Shown in pieces: positions 35,731 through 43,973 of a stretch of 64,000 nt of DNA (position 1 is its first letter; every line of letters begins with the position of its first letter). The notes below the pieces were generated by a model. The model ran no database searches and was not told the origin of the DNA. It was given only the letters and a program-made list of their open reading frames with translations. Source of the stretch: Streptomyces radicis (GTDB lineage: Bacteria; Actinomycetota; Actinomycetes; Streptomycetales; Streptomycetaceae); the NCBI RefSeq assembly GCF_003626575.1, contig NZ_RBDY01000003.1, positions 248,001 through 312,000 on the forward strand, read 5' to 3'. Both the position numbers and the translations under genes were made by a program.

Positions 35731-35925
35731 TCAGCCCGCGTAGCGCAGCATCCAGTCGGTCTCGGGGTTCCGGCCGAACGACGGGTCGGCGGGCGGGCTC
35801 ACCGGGCTCTCCTCGACCAGGTCGCCGGGGTCGACGCGGGGCGGCAGCTGCCCGAACCTGGCCACCCGCGCGGCGGCCGCCTCGTCGGGGGTGTCCGGCG
35901 CGTCGGCGGTACGCGTCGTGTCCAT
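35731..35925 (-). CDS. Small conserved actinobacterial protein, function unknown
   Basis: 64 aa from ATG at 35925. It is acidic and Pro-rich with no membrane segment. The centre reads RFGQLPPRVDPGDLVEESP, and the C-terminus (FGRNPETDWMLRYAG) matches my recollection of a small protein family widespread in streptomycetes. No function is known to me. It is a single gene between the broken DUF885-like gene and the DUF4231-like gene. Confidence 0.6.
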   Translation of the reverse strand: MDTTRTADAPDTPDEAAAARVARFGQLPPRVDPGDLVEESPVSPPADPSFGRNPETDWMLRYAG

Positions 35926-36051
35926 GGTGTCACCTGCCGTTCCTGAAGTGGGGACTCGAACGGCCCCCTCGCCGCCAGGGTACTCCCGCGCGCGAACCCG
36001 GCCCTGCGCCCCGGAACCGGGGCCCTGGAGCCGGGGGTCAGGAGCCGGGGG

Positions 36052-36537
36052 TCAGGGCAGCGCGGGCGGCTCGCCAGGGGCCGCCTGCTGGCGCTGCCGC
36101 TCGGCCCACTGCCGGGTCTCCTCGGCGCGGATCGCCTCGACCGCCGCGAGCAGCTCGGCCCGCGCCGCCTCGTCGCGCTCGGCCTCGGGCAGCAGCTGGT
36201 AGCGGTCGAGCGCGCGGCGCAGCGCGTCCCACGCCTGCCCGGCCACCGCCCAGCGCGGGCCCGGGCCGAAGACCTGGCGGAAGCCCGTGCAGAACAGCGT
36301 CACCCCGGCGATCGTCGCGGTCAGCCAGGGCTCGGCCCTGAGCCCCGCGGCGATGACCGTGCCCGAGGCGGCCGCCAGAGCGCCCAGCTCGACGAGCCGG
36401 TGGAGGCGGCGGTTGTTGTCGCGGACCCGCTCGTAGAACGCGAGGTCGCGCCGGGCCAGGGCCAGCAGGGGGTCGGGGGCGCCGGTCCAGGAGTCGGGAG
36501 AGCGCTCACCGGCCGCGCCCCGCGCGTCACCCGCCAT
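36052..36537 (-). CDS. DUF4231/SLATT-like membrane protein
   Basis: 161 aa from ATG at 36537. After a soluble start there are two adjacent transmembrane helices (LVELGALAAASGTVIAAGL and WLTATIAGVTLFCTGFRQVF), flanked by charged helical segments (RRDLAFYERVRDNNRRLHR; DEAARAELLAAVEAIRAEE). This pattern fits the DUF4231/SLATT group, thought to act as membrane effectors or sensors in some conflict systems; here no partner nucleotide-signal gene is adjacent. It overlaps the upstream GNAT gene by 11 bases. A near-palindrome (36497-36510) encodes GERSP at residues 10-14. Confidence 0.65.
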   Translation of the reverse strand: MAGDARGAAGERSPDSWTGAPDPLLALARRDLAFYERVRDNNRRLHRLVELGALAAASGTVIAAGLRAEPWLTATIAGVTLFCTGFRQVFGPGPRWAVAGQAWDALRRALDRYQLLPEAERDEAARAELLAAVEAIRAEETRQWAERQRQQAAPGEPPALP

Positions 36538-37060
36538 GGCCGGAGGCCTTCGCGACGGGCGGTTCGGCGAGGGAGCGTTCGGCGGGTGACCGTTCCGCGG
36601 GGGGCCGTTCGGTGAGAGTGAGAGGCCGCGCCATCACGTGGTGTGGGCCCACGCCCTCGATCATGAACTCCTCGCCCACGACGGCGAATCCGTGCCGCAC
36701 ATAGAAGCCGACGGCCTCGACGCGGCCGTTGCACCAAAGCAACTCCGCCCCGCGCAGGGCCGCTTCGGCCTCCGCCGCGCCCAGCAGCGCCGCGCCGAAG
36801 CCGCGTCCGCGCACGGCGGGCGCCGAGGCCATGCCCCTGATGCGGTGGGCGGCCCTCGGATCGCCGGGCAGCGGCTCGGGGAACAGGCTGACGTACGCCA
36901 GCACTTCGGCACCCTCGCCGTCGAACGCGGCCAGGTGGTAGGCGTCGTCCCGCGCGTCCTCGGCGAACTCGGCGGCGTCACGCGGGTGTCCGGGGCGGAG
37001 CACCCGCCAGCGCAGCTCGAGGACCGCCTCGCGCGGAACGACCTCGGTGCGGATGGTCAT
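36527..37060 (-). CDS. GNAT-family N-acetyltransferase
   Basis: 177 aa from ATG at 37060. The acetyl-CoA motif is APAVRGRGFGAALLGAAEAE, preceded by AYVSLFPEPLPGD and followed by LWCNGRVEAVGFYVRHGFAV, the usual GNAT beta-4 to beta-6 layout. The fold ends at about residue 150 (HHVMARPLTL). The last ~25 residues are repeats of AERSP/AERSL, possibly derived from the window's palindrome family. Substrate unknown. Co-transcribed with the DUF4231-like gene, with an 11-base overlap. Confidence 0.82.
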   Translation of the reverse strand: MTIRTEVVPREAVLELRWRVLRPGHPRDAAEFAEDARDDAYHLAAFDGEGAEVLAYVSLFPEPLPGDPRAAHRIRGMASAPAVRGRGFGAALLGAAEAEAALRGAELLWCNGRVEAVGFYVRHGFAVVGEEFMIEGVGPHHVMARPLTLTERPPAERSPAERSLAEPPVAKASGHGG

Positions 37061-37136
37061 GCCCGCACCCTACGCGCGCTCGTCCGGGTGAAGGCCGCTG
37101 GGGATGGCGTGGGGGGCGTCCCTGTGGACTACGGTC

Positions 37137-37679
37137 ATGATCATGCGCTGGAAGACGTACGGCGAACGGCAGGTGTACACCAACCCTTGGCTGAACTTGT
37201 GCTTGATCGATGTCGAGCTCCCCGACGGACAGCGGTTCGACCACCATGTGGTCCGCCTCAGACACCTCGCGGTGGCCGTCGTGCTGAACGAGCACCGTGA
37301 GGTGCTGATGATGTGGCGCCACCGGTTCATCACGGACGCGTGGGCGTGGGAGCTGCCCATGGGTCTGGTCGAGGAGGGCGAGACCCCGGCCGCGACGGCG
37401 GCGCGCGAGGTCGAGGAGGAGACCGGCTGGCGCCCCGGGCCGATGCGGCCACTGATCTACGCCGAGCCCGCCAACGGCATCACCGACGCCCAGCACCATG
37501 TCTTCCGCGCGGACACCGCGACACACATCGGCCCGCCGACCGAGCTGAACGAGTCCGACCGCATCGAGTGGATCCCCGTCGACCGGATCAGGGGCATGAT
37601 CGACCGCCGCGAGATCATCAGCGGCGGCTCACTGGTCGGGCTGCTGTATCTGCTGGTCGAGGGGGTGGGCCGTGGGTGA
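37137..37679 (+). CDS. NUDIX hydrolase
   Basis: 180 aa from ATG at 37137 (MIMRWKTYGERQVY); the second ATG at 37143 is equally possible and no clear ribosome site is seen. The NUDIX box GLVEEGETPAATAAREVEEE then TGW is complete. The N-terminal ~50 residues (YTNPWLNLCLIDVELPDGQR) resemble ADP-ribose/ADP-sugar pyrophosphatases. Expected role: hydrolysis of a nucleoside diphosphate linked to another moiety. It precedes the ArsR gene by 58 bases, but the strong AT-rich element between them suggests separate promoters. Confidence 0.85.
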   Translation: MIMRWKTYGERQVYTNPWLNLCLIDVELPDGQRFDHHVVRLRHLAVAVVLNEHREVLMMWRHRFITDAWAWELPMGLVEEGETPAATAAREVEEETGWRPGPMRPLIYAEPANGITDAQHHVFRADTATHIGPPTELNESDRIEWIPVDRIRGMIDRREIISGGSLVGLLYLLVEGVGRG

Positions 37680-37705
37680 ATCGAGCCAATTCATATCCAT
37701 CTTCG

Positions 37706-37715
37706 CTTATATAAG
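37706..37715 (+). promoter_or_regulatory. CTTATATAAG palindrome in the ArsR promoter
   Basis: A perfect 10-bp AT-rich palindrome containing TATAAG lies 22 bases before the ArsR start, in a 45-base AT-rich patch. It probably combines the -10 box with an ArsR operator. Confidence 0.5.
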
Positions 37716-37737
37716 TCGATGCTGATAGCCTGCCGCC

Positions 37738-38088
37738 GTGCACGCGTTCGACGTACTCGGTGACCCCGTCAGGCGACGCATCCTCGAGGTGCTCGCCGAA
37801 GGGGAACGACCCGCCGGGGACGTCGTGGGCGTCGTCCGGGCGGAGTTCGGGATATCGCAGCCCGCCGTCTCGCAGCACCTCAAGGTGCTGCGCGAGTCCG
37901 GGTTCACCACGGTGCGGGCCGAGGGGACGCGGCGGCTGTATGCCGTCGCCCCCGAGCGCTTCGCGGAGGTGGACCGGTGGCTCGACCGCTTCGGTCGGTT
38001 CTGGGAGCAACGACTGGACGCGCTCGGCACGGAGTTGGCCCGCGGGAAGCGCCGGGCGAGAACGGGCGAGGAGGGCTCGGATGAGTGA
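37738..38088 (+). CDS. ArsR-family winged-HTH regulator
   Basis: 116 aa from GTG at 37738. The whole protein is one winged HTH: MHAFDVLGDPVRRRILEVLA, FGISQPAVSQHLKVLRESGF, TRRLYAVAPERFAEVDRWLD. There is no metal-binding Cys pattern, so it belongs to the stand-alone ArsR group that is usually paired with an SRPBCC/AHSA1 gene. Exactly such a gene follows, overlapping by 8 bases. Confidence 0.9.
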   Translation: MHAFDVLGDPVRRRILEVLAEGERPAGDVVGVVRAEFGISQPAVSQHLKVLRESGFTTVRAEGTRRLYAVAPERFAEVDRWLDRFGRFWEQRLDALGTELARGKRRARTGEEGSDE

Positions 38089-38701
38089 GCTGTTGGACCG
38101 CATCAACGCCGTGCGGCGGAAGGTCACCACGACGGCGATCGACGGCCGCGAGGGCAAGGCGGTGATCCTGCGGCGGAGTTACGACTCCCCCGCCGCCGAC
38201 GTGTGGAACGCCTGCACCACCCCCGAGCGCCTCGCCCGCTGGCTGGCGCCGGTCAGCGGCGAGCTACGGCTGGGCGGCGCCTACCGGTTGGAGGGGAACG
38301 CCCGCGGCGAGGTGCTGGCGTGCGAGGAGCCGACGCTGCTGCGGGTGAGCTGGATCTACGGCGAGGAGGTCCCCGACACCCCCGCGTCCGAGGTCACGCT
38401 GCGGCTGACCCCGGAGGGCGAAGGCGGCACGCTCCTGGAGCTCGAGCATGTCGCCGTCGTCGACCCGGAGTTCTGGGACCGTTACGGGCCCGGGGCCGTC
38501 GGGGTGGGCTGGGACCTGGCCCTGCTCGGGCTCGCCGCCCACCTCGACGGGACGGAGGCGAAGGAGGAGAGGGAGTTCGTCCTCGGCAGCGCCGAGCGCT
38601 GGCGCGGGGCGCACGAGGCGTCGGGCGCGGACGCCGCCGAGGCGAAGCGCTCGGCGGACAACACCGCGGCCTTCTACGCCCCCGATCCAGAGGAGAGTTG
38701 A
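38081..38701 (+). CDS. SRPBCC/AHSA1-domain protein
   Basis: 206 aa from ATG at 38081 with GAGGAGGG upstream; its start overlaps the end of the ArsR gene. The AHSA1-type fold shows ILRRSYDSPAADVWNACTTP, ERLARWLAPVSGELRLGGAY and TLLELEHVAVVDPEFWDRYG, with WDLALLGLAAHLDG in the long C-terminal helix. These proteins bind hydrophobic ligands or act as accessory factors; the partner of an ArsR regulator is a very common but poorly understood pair. The extra C-terminal tail (EAKRSADNTAAFYAP) is typical of this subgroup. Confidence 0.87.
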   Translation: MSELLDRINAVRRKVTTTAIDGREGKAVILRRSYDSPAADVWNACTTPERLARWLAPVSGELRLGGAYRLEGNARGEVLACEEPTLLRVSWIYGEEVPDTPASEVTLRLTPEGEGGTLLELEHVAVVDPEFWDRYGPGAVGVGWDLALLGLAAHLDGTEAKEEREFVLGSAERWRGAHEASGADAAEAKRSADNTAAFYAPDPEES

Positions 38702-38813
38702 CCGGCGCGGGGCCCGAGTCGGCCGGGCCCCGGGCCGGTTGGGGCCTCGGCCGATTGGGACCCCGGGCCGGTTGAGGTCTGGTCGGCCGGGCCCCGGCTC
38801 GCTCGGTCCCGGA
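38702..38813. repeat. Degenerate GGCCGGGCCCCGG repeats
   Basis: The gap between convergent genes is filled with imperfect repeats of CGGCCGGGCCCCGG / CCCCGGGCCGGTTG. These can form several alternative stems and may act as the shared terminator. Confidence 0.6.
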
Positions 38814-40076
38814 TCAGTCGCCGGAGACCAGGGAGTCGAGCGGGGTCCCCGGGTCGGCCAGCGCCTCGGGGTCCACGGGCCGCCCCGCGCGGACGAGCCG
38901 CTGGATCGGCTCGACCACGTCCCACACGTTCATGTTGAGCCCGGCCAGCACGCGGCCCTCACGCAGCCAGAACGCGATGAACGCGCGCTTGGCCAGGTCC
39001 CCGCGGAACACCACCCGGTCATACGTCCCCGGCGGCGCCCAGCCCGAGTACTCCAGGCCCGCGTCGTACTGGTCGGAGAAGAAGTACGGCACCCGGTCGT
39101 AGACGACCTCGTGGCCCAGCATCGAACGGGCCGCCGCGGGACCGGAGTTGAGGGCGTTGGCCCAGTGCTCCACGCGCAGCCTGCCGCCCTCGCCGCCGGG
39201 CTGCGCCACGGCAGCCACGTCCCCGGCGGCGAAGATCGCCGGGTCGCTGGTGCGCAGCGCGGCGTCCACGGCGATGCCGCCGCCCTCGGAGAGCGCGATC
39301 CCGGCGCCCTCGGCCAGCGCGGTGCGCGGCCCGGCGCCGATCGCGGCGAGCACGGCCCGCGCGGGCAGCCGACGGCCGTCCTCGGTGGTGACACCCGCGA
39401 CCACCCCGTCGCGCCCGGTGATCTCCGCAAGCCGGGTCCCGAAGTGGAACGTCACCCCGTGGAATCGGTGCAACTCACTGAACACCGCCCCCACTTCAGG
39501 CCCCAGCACGCCGTGCAGCGGGGTGGGCCCAGGCTCGACCACGATCACCTCGGCGCCCAACGTCCGTGCGGCGGCGGCCACTTCGAGGCCGATCCAGCCC
39601 GCCCCCGCGATCACGAGCGGCTCCCCCGCCCCCGCCGTGCCGGTGAGCACGCCCCGCAGGTGGTCGGAGTGGGCGAGGCGGCGCAGATGGTGGACGTTCG
39701 CCAGCTGCGTTCCTGGGATGCCGAGTCGGTGCGGCTCGGCGCCCGTGGCCAACAGCAGCGCGTCGTACGGCAGCCGCGTTCCGTCGCCGAGTCTGACCTC
39801 CTGCGCCGCCCGGTCGATCGCGACGGCGGGCTGGCCCAGGTGCAGCTCGATGCGGTGGTGGGCGTACCAGGCCGGAGGGTGCACGAAAACGCTCTCCCTG
39901 ACGGCCCGGCCTGTCAGATAGTCCTTGGAGAGCGGGGGACGCTCGTAGGGCTGTTCGTGCTCGTCGCCGATGAGGATCACCCGGCCAGGGAAGCCCTCCT
40001 CCCGCAACGTCTGGGCCGCCTTGGCCCCGGCCAGTCCACCGCCGATGATGACGAACGTCCGGTGTGTGCCGTCCAC
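38814..40076 (-). CDS. FAD-dependent ferredoxin-reductase-like oxidoreductase
   Basis: 420 aa from GTG at 40076 with GGGAGG seven bases upstream. FAD motif: FVIIGGGLAGAKAAQTLREE. Second Rossmann motif for NAD(P)H: LVIAGAGWIGLEVAAAARTL. FAD-ribityl motif: IFAAGDVAAVAQPGG. The C-terminal Reductase_C domain is present (FIAFWLREGRVLAGLNMNVW). This set marks rubredoxin/ferredoxin reductases that feed cytochrome P450 or Rieske oxygenases. It could in principle supply electrons to the Rieske oxygenase at 17.3 kb, but it is 20 kb away, so that is speculation. Confidence 0.88.
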   Translation of the reverse strand: MDGTHRTFVIIGGGLAGAKAAQTLREEGFPGRVILIGDEHEQPYERPPLSKDYLTGRAVRESVFVHPPAWYAHHRIELHLGQPAVAIDRAAQEVRLGDGTRLPYDALLLATGAEPHRLGIPGTQLANVHHLRRLAHSDHLRGVLTGTAGAGEPLVIAGAGWIGLEVAAAARTLGAEVIVVEPGPTPLHGVLGPEVGAVFSELHRFHGVTFHFGTRLAEITGRDGVVAGVTTEDGRRLPARAVLAAIGAGPRTALAEGAGIALSEGGGIAVDAALRTSDPAIFAAGDVAAVAQPGGEGGRLRVEHWANALNSGPAAARSMLGHEVVYDRVPYFFSDQYDAGLEYSGWAPPGTYDRVVFRGDLAKRAFIAFWLREGRVLAGLNMNVWDVVEPIQRLVRAGRPVDPEALADPGTPLDSLVSGD

Positions 40077-40189
40077 GCAGTGCCTCCCGATCTGGTGCGC
40101 CAATCCCAAGGAGCCTGCCCCACCAGCGGCTTGGCCGGAAGGGGGCACGTCGTCGCGGTACGCGCCGCGCCATCGCGCGACGCGCCAGG

Positions 40190-41434
40190 TCACGGCCGAG
40201 TGAGCCGGGCGTGCAGGGAGCGCGCGGACGCGTCGGTGAGCGCCGCGAGTTGGTCGACGACGACGCGCAGCCGCTCGGCGTCGTCCGCCGCGGCGGCGAA
40301 CAGCGTGCGGTACTGCGCGTCGAGCCCCTCGGGCGCGCGGAGGGTGAGGGCCTCGGCCAGCTCCCCGAGCACGGCGCGTTGCCGCGTCCGGATCGCCTCC
40401 TGGTCGGGGCGTTGCATCACATGGACGTCGGCGACCGCCTTGAGCACGTCGCACTCCAGCCGGGTCGCCTCGGGAACGGCCAGGTCGGCGGCGTAACGGC
40501 GCAGCGGGCCCGGGCCGTACCTGGCGCGCGTGGCGCGTTCGGCGGCCAGGCAGAACCGCCCGATGAGCTGACTCGTCGCGTCCTTGAGCCGGGCCTGCGC
40601 GAGCGCGCCGCCGTCATAGCTCGTCGGCCACCACTCCTGGGCCATCAGCCGGTCGAGGGCCGCCGCGAGCGCGGCGTGCTCGGTGCCGGGGGGCGCGTAC
40701 CGCTTGGCGGCGACGGTGAACACCTCGTCGCGCTCGGCGGTCGCGCGCAGCAGCCCGGGGGTGAGGTGCCCGGCGCGCAGCCCGTCCTCCAAGTCGTGCA
40801 CGGAGTAGGCGACGTCGTCGGCCCAGTCCATGATCTGTGCCTCGAAGCAACGGCGTTCGGCGGGGGCACCGGCGCGCAGCCAGGCGAAGACGGGCAGGTC
40901 GTCCTCGTACACGCCGTACTTGCGGCGGCTCGTGCCGCGCGGCCAGGGGTACTTGGTGGCGGCGTCGAGGGTGGCGCGGGTGAGGTTGAGGCCGACCGAA
41001 CGCGCCTCCGCGCCCGCGAAGCGCTTGGGCTCGAGCCGGGTGAGCAGGCGCAGCGACTGCGCGTTGGCCTCGAACCCGCCGCAGCCGTCGGCGACCCGGT
41101 CGAGAACGCGCTCTCCGTTGTGCCCGAACGGCGGATGCCCGAGGTCGTGCGCGAGGCACGCGGCCTCGACGATGTCGGGGTCGGACCCGAACGCGGCCCC
41201 GAGGTCGCGCCCGACCTGGGCGCACTCGAGGGAGTGGGTGAGCCGGGTGCGCGGCGCGGCGTCGGGGTCGGGGTCGTCGGGCGTGACGACCTGGGTCTTC
41301 CCCGCGAGGCGGCGCAGCGCGGCCGAGTGCTGGACCCGCGCCCGGTCCCGCTGGAACGCGGTGCGCCCAGGCCGCTTGTCGGCCTCCGGATCCCACCGCT
41401 CGGCGGCGGCCTCGTCATACCCTGCGACGTGCAT
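40190..41434 (-). CDS. dgt: Deoxyguanosinetriphosphate triphosphohydrolase-like protein
   Basis: 414 aa from ATG at 41434 ([14 protein letters not shown]). The HD-domain metal ligands are clear: [16 protein letters not shown] and [18 protein letters not shown]. Further dGTPase signatures are [17 protein letters not shown] and [20 protein letters not shown]. It hydrolyses dNTPs to nucleoside and tripolyphosphate. The frame stays open 78 codons upstream, but only because the palindrome array there has no stops; those codons are repeats ([12 protein letters not shown] and the like) and are rejected as protein. It lies on the dnaG strand. Confidence 0.92.
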   Translation of the reverse strand: MHVAGYDEAAAERWDPEADKRPGRTAFQRDRARVQHSAALRRLAGKTQVVTPDDPDPDAAPRTRLTHSLECAQVGRDLGAAFGSDPDIVEAACLAHDLGHPPFGHNGERVLDRVADGCGGFEANAQSLRLLTRLEPKRFAGAEARSVGLNLTRATLDAATKYPWPRGTSRRKYGVYEDDLPVFAWLRAGAPAERRCFEAQIMDWADDVAYSVHDLEDGLRAGHLTPGLLRATAERDEVFTVAAKRYAPPGTEHAALAAALDRLMAQEWWPTSYDGGALAQARLKDATSQLIGRFCLAAERATRARYGPGPLRRYAADLAVPEATRLECDVLKAVADVHVMQRPDQEAIRTRQRAVLGELAEALTLRAPEGLDAQYRTLFAAAADDAERLRVVVDQLAALTDASARSLHARLTRP

Positions 41435-41495
41435 ACGAACGAAGGTAGCCGCCCCCGGCCCGACCCGCCGCCCGCGGGGGCGGGCCGGGGCGGTT

Positions 41496-41665
41496 GGAGA
41501 GCGCTCCACGAGAGGGAGAGCGCTCTCCAGAGCTATCCGGCGGGAGAACGTTGCCCAGCGGAGCGTTGCCCGGGGAGAGGGCTGCCCCGGGGAGAGCGCT
41601 CTCCAACGGGAGTCCACCGGGAGAGTGCTCTCCAGCGGGAGAGCGTCCAGGGGAGAGCGCTCTCC
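41496..41665. repeat. Dense degenerate palindrome cluster upstream of dgt
   Basis: Three exact GGAGAGCGCTCTCC copies (41515, 41591, 41652) lie among about six diverged ones (41496, 41543 as GGAGAACGTTGCCC, 41558, 41574, 41620, 41638) in 170 bases between dgt and the methyltransferase. Spacing is irregular, 14-28 bases. The region is open in the dgt frame. Confidence 0.92.
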
Positions 41666-41692
41666 CACTTGCTCGGCCCGCAGGGCAGTGGC

Positions 41693-42346
41693 TCAGCCCG
41701 CCCTGCGGGCGACGAGCTGGAGGCGTTCGACGGTGTGGCCGTCGAGGGTGCCGACCGTGTCCCGGCGTTCGGCCTCGATCGCGAAGCCGTGGTCGGTCAC
41801 CAGGGCGCGCAGGTGGTCGGGGTCGTGGTGGCGGAAGACGCCGCCGTCGGGGATCTCGAACACCCCCCATGCGCCGTGCCGCTCCGCCTGTTCCCGGTAA
41901 CGGTCCAGGTTGCGCGGGTCGTTCTGGAGCGGGACGTCGCTGAGGTACAGGACCCCGCCGGGGCGGACGAGGCGGGCCAGCTCGGCGACGACGGCCCGTT
42001 GCGCGGCGTCGTCGGGGACGCAGGTCAGCACCGCGAACAGCAGCGCCGCCCCGAACGCGCCGTCCGCGTGCGGCAGCGGCAGCGCCGGGCAGTGCTCAAG
42101 GCTCAGCCCGGGGTGCTCGGCCCGCCCGCGCCGCACGAGCGCGGCCGAGGTGTCCACGCCGTGCGCGTCCGGGTGGCCGAGCGCGACCAGCTCGGCGGTC
42201 AGCCGCCCGTAGCCGCACCCGAAGTCGAGCACGCGCGCGCCGCGCGGCACATGGGCCGCGAGCAGGTCGCGGTCGAGGGGGTGGGTGAACGTCTTGGCGG
42301 CCCCGGTGGTCTCCCAGTAGCCGGGCGCGTCGAGCGACTTGGTCAT
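41693..42346 (-). CDS. Class I SAM-dependent methyltransferase
   Basis: 217 aa from ATG at 42346. SAM motif I is ARVLDFGCGYGRLTAELVAL (~residue 38), with the acidic GVDTSAALVRRGR after it. PLPHADGAFGAALLFAVLTC and LVRPGGVLYLSDVP complete a methyltransferase_11/25 core. EIPDGGVFRHHDPDHL is the family's C-terminal region. Substrate not deducible. It is transcribed toward dgt across the palindrome cluster. Confidence 0.87.
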   Translation of the reverse strand: MTKSLDAPGYWETTGAAKTFTHPLDRDLLAAHVPRGARVLDFGCGYGRLTAELVALGHPDAHGVDTSAALVRRGRAEHPGLSLEHCPALPLPHADGAFGAALLFAVLTCVPDDAAQRAVVAELARLVRPGGVLYLSDVPLQNDPRNLDRYREQAERHGAWGVFEIPDGGVFRHHDPDHLRALVTDHGFAIEAERRDTVGTLDGHTVERLQLVARRAG

Positions 42347-42376
42347 GCGGGGACCGTACCCGCGCCGCCCCGGCGT

Positions 42377-43009
42377 TCAGTCGTGCTGCGCCAGCCAGGC
42401 CGCGGCCTCGGCCCGCACCTCCGGGTCCTCGATCGCGTCCACCACCCAGCGGAGGTCCCCGACGGCCCGCTCCGTCTCCTGGAGCGGCGTGAGCGTTCCG
42501 GGGGCGCCCCGGCCTGGCGTGATGGGCTCCCCCGGCACGTGGTAGCGGTCCTCGCCGCTGTCCAGCCTGTGGCGTCTCAGCCGCGCGGCGGCGCGGGCCT
42601 GGGGGCGGGAGAGCGGCAGGGCGTCCAGGAGGCGGCGGGCCGAGCCGTCGGGGGTCAGCTCGGGGGGCAGCCCTTCGAGCGGTGGCCGGTAGCGGCACGC
42701 GATGGCGGCGAGCCTGACCCGCCGGGCCGCCGCCTCGCATCGGCTGATCCCCCCGAGGGCGGGCGCCTGCGCGAGGAGGACGGCGGCGAAGGCGAGTTGT
42801 TCGGCGCTCTCCGCGCGGGGCAGCCCCCGCAGCGGGCCGACCTCCGTCTCGACCAGCCCGAGAACGGCGTTCCACCACTGGGGTGGGATCCCGTCGGGAA
42901 AGCGCTCACCGAGCCAGCGCGCCCGCGCCTCGGCGTCCACGGCCCGCCGTAGCCGGTCGTGGTCCGATCTCACCCCTGGAGAGCGCTCTCCCCCCTCGTT
43001 GATCACCAC
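42377..43009 (-). CDS. Unknown helical protein
   Basis: About 210 aa; the start is uncertain (GTG at 43009, 43006 or 42973). I do not recognise a family. It is Arg/Ala/Leu-rich and helical (ARARWLGERFPDGIPPQWWN, RAESAEQLAFAAVLLAQAPA), ending in DLRWVVDAIEDPEVRAEAAA, which looks like a small regulatory or HEAT-like helix pair. No membrane segment. An exact palindrome (42978-42991) lies at its N-terminus and encodes GERSP if the upstream starts are used; a near copy is at 42897. Confidence 0.5.
   Translation of the reverse strand: MVINEGGERSPGVRSDHDRLRRAVDAEARARWLGERFPDGIPPQWWNAVLGLVETEVGPLRGLPRAESAEQLAFAAVLLAQAPALGGISRCEAAARRVRLAAIACRYRPPLEGLPPELTPDGSARRLLDALPLSRPQARAAARLRRHRLDSGEDRYHVPGEPITPGRGAPGTLTPLQETERAVGDLRWVVDAIEDPEVRAEAAAWLAQHD
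42978..42991. repeat. Isolated GGAGAGCGCTCTCC palindrome
   Basis: Exact copy at the 5' end of the unknown gene, within or just before its coding start. Confidence 0.85.
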
Positions 43010-43082
43010 ACCCCCCGATGCACCGAAGATTGCACCAACCACCGTACGGGCAACGGCAGTCGGGGTAAGGGTTCGCCGCGGA

Positions 43083-43820
43083 TCAGGCCGTCTTCGCCAG
43101 GGCGGGGTGGGTGAACGCGGTGTCGCGCGCCTGGTCGTAACGATGCAGGAGCAGCCGCGCCAGGGCCGGGTGCGGCGCGAGGGGCGCGGCGACCGGCCCC
43201 GGGGCCGCCTCCGCGCAGCGGGTGCTGAACAGCCCCGGAGCCACGAAGCAGGACGCCATCGCGATGCTCCGGTGGCCCTCGGCGTGCAGGCGTTCCACCG
43301 CCTCGGCGACCGTGGGGCTGGCCGCCGACGCGTAGGCCGGGAGGACCCGGGCGCCGCCGAGGCGGGCGGAGAGCATCTGGGCGGTGTAGCCGGTGCCCGC
43401 CGCCGACTCGGGGTCGAGGGAGCCCGCCGCGGCCAGGATCACCGCGTCGCCGCGCCGGTGGCCCGCCTCGAGCAGGCGGCTGTGCAGGGCCTCGGCCAGC
43501 AGCGGGTGGGGGCCGAGGCATGCGGCGGTGGTCACGTTCAGGCGGGAGTTGGCGCCCGCGACGATCGCGGGTATGTCGTGTTTGACGTGGTACCCCCTGC
43601 TGAACAGCAGCGGCACGAGCACCGCCTCGCCGCGCAGGCGGGCCAGCGTGTCGGCAAGGAGCGGCTTGTCGATCTCCAGGTGGCCGAGCTCGACGCGCAG
43701 CCCCGGGCGCAGCGCGCGGACCAGCCGGACCAACGCCTCGACGGCCCGGTGGGCCCGGGGGTCGGGTGAGCCGTGGGCCACGGCGACCAGGGTGGGCGGG
43801 ATGCTACGGGCGTTGCGCAT
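43083..43820 (-). CDS. Sirohydrochlorin chelatase (CbiX/SirB family)
   Basis: 245 aa from ATG at 43820. N-terminal chelatase motif: TLVAVAHGSPDPRAHRAVEA, with the metal-binding His in AHGS. The second site includes LVPLLFSRGYHVKHDIPAIV. The C-terminal repeat half contains VILAAAGSLDPESAAGTGYT, and MASCFVAPGLFSTRC mirrors the first. It inserts iron or cobalt into sirohydrochlorin. Divergent from nasA and near nirB, it most likely supplies siroheme for nitrite reductase; the shared 153-base promoter holds GTAAC sites. Confidence 0.9.
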   Translation of the reverse strand: MRNARSIPPTLVAVAHGSPDPRAHRAVEALVRLVRALRPGLRVELGHLEIDKPLLADTLARLRGEAVLVPLLFSRGYHVKHDIPAIVAGANSRLNVTTAACLGPHPLLAEALHSRLLEAGHRRGDAVILAAAGSLDPESAAGTGYTAQMLSARLGGARVLPAYASAASPTVAEAVERLHAEGHRSIAMASCFVAPGLFSTRCAEAAPGPVAAPLAPHPALARLLLHRYDQARDTAFTHPALAKTA

Positions 43821-43932
43821 AACCGCCAGCCTGAGCCCCGGGCGTTGCGGCGGTGTTGCGCGAGTGTCACCACTGGCCGCCCCCGTCCTCACCGCGCGCG
43901 CCGCACCGGGTTGAGGTCGCCGCCCCTGCCGG

Positions 43933-43970
43933 GTAACGCGGGAGGCGCCGCCGCGTAACACGCCCGTCGC
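43933..43970 (+). promoter_or_regulatory. GlnR-like box upstream of nasA
   Basis: Two GTAAC a-sites (43933-43937 and 43955-43959) lie exactly 22 bp apart, the a-to-a spacing of the actinobacterial GlnR box (gTnAc-n6-GaAAc, repeated). The b-site positions (GGCGC and GTCGC) are poor matches. It ends 4 bases before the nasA ATG. Confidence 0.5.
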
Positions 43971-43973
43971 ACG

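Noticed and set aside
35948..35970. GTTCGAGTCCCC (minus strand) as a tRNA T-arm
   Set aside because: The neighbouring bases do not form a 5-bp T-stem, and no acceptor, D or anticodon arm can be drawn around it.
41435..41668. An N-terminal extension of dgt through the palindrome cluster
   Set aside because: The extra 78 codons are only repeat-derived peptides; dGTPase homology starts at MHVAGYDE.
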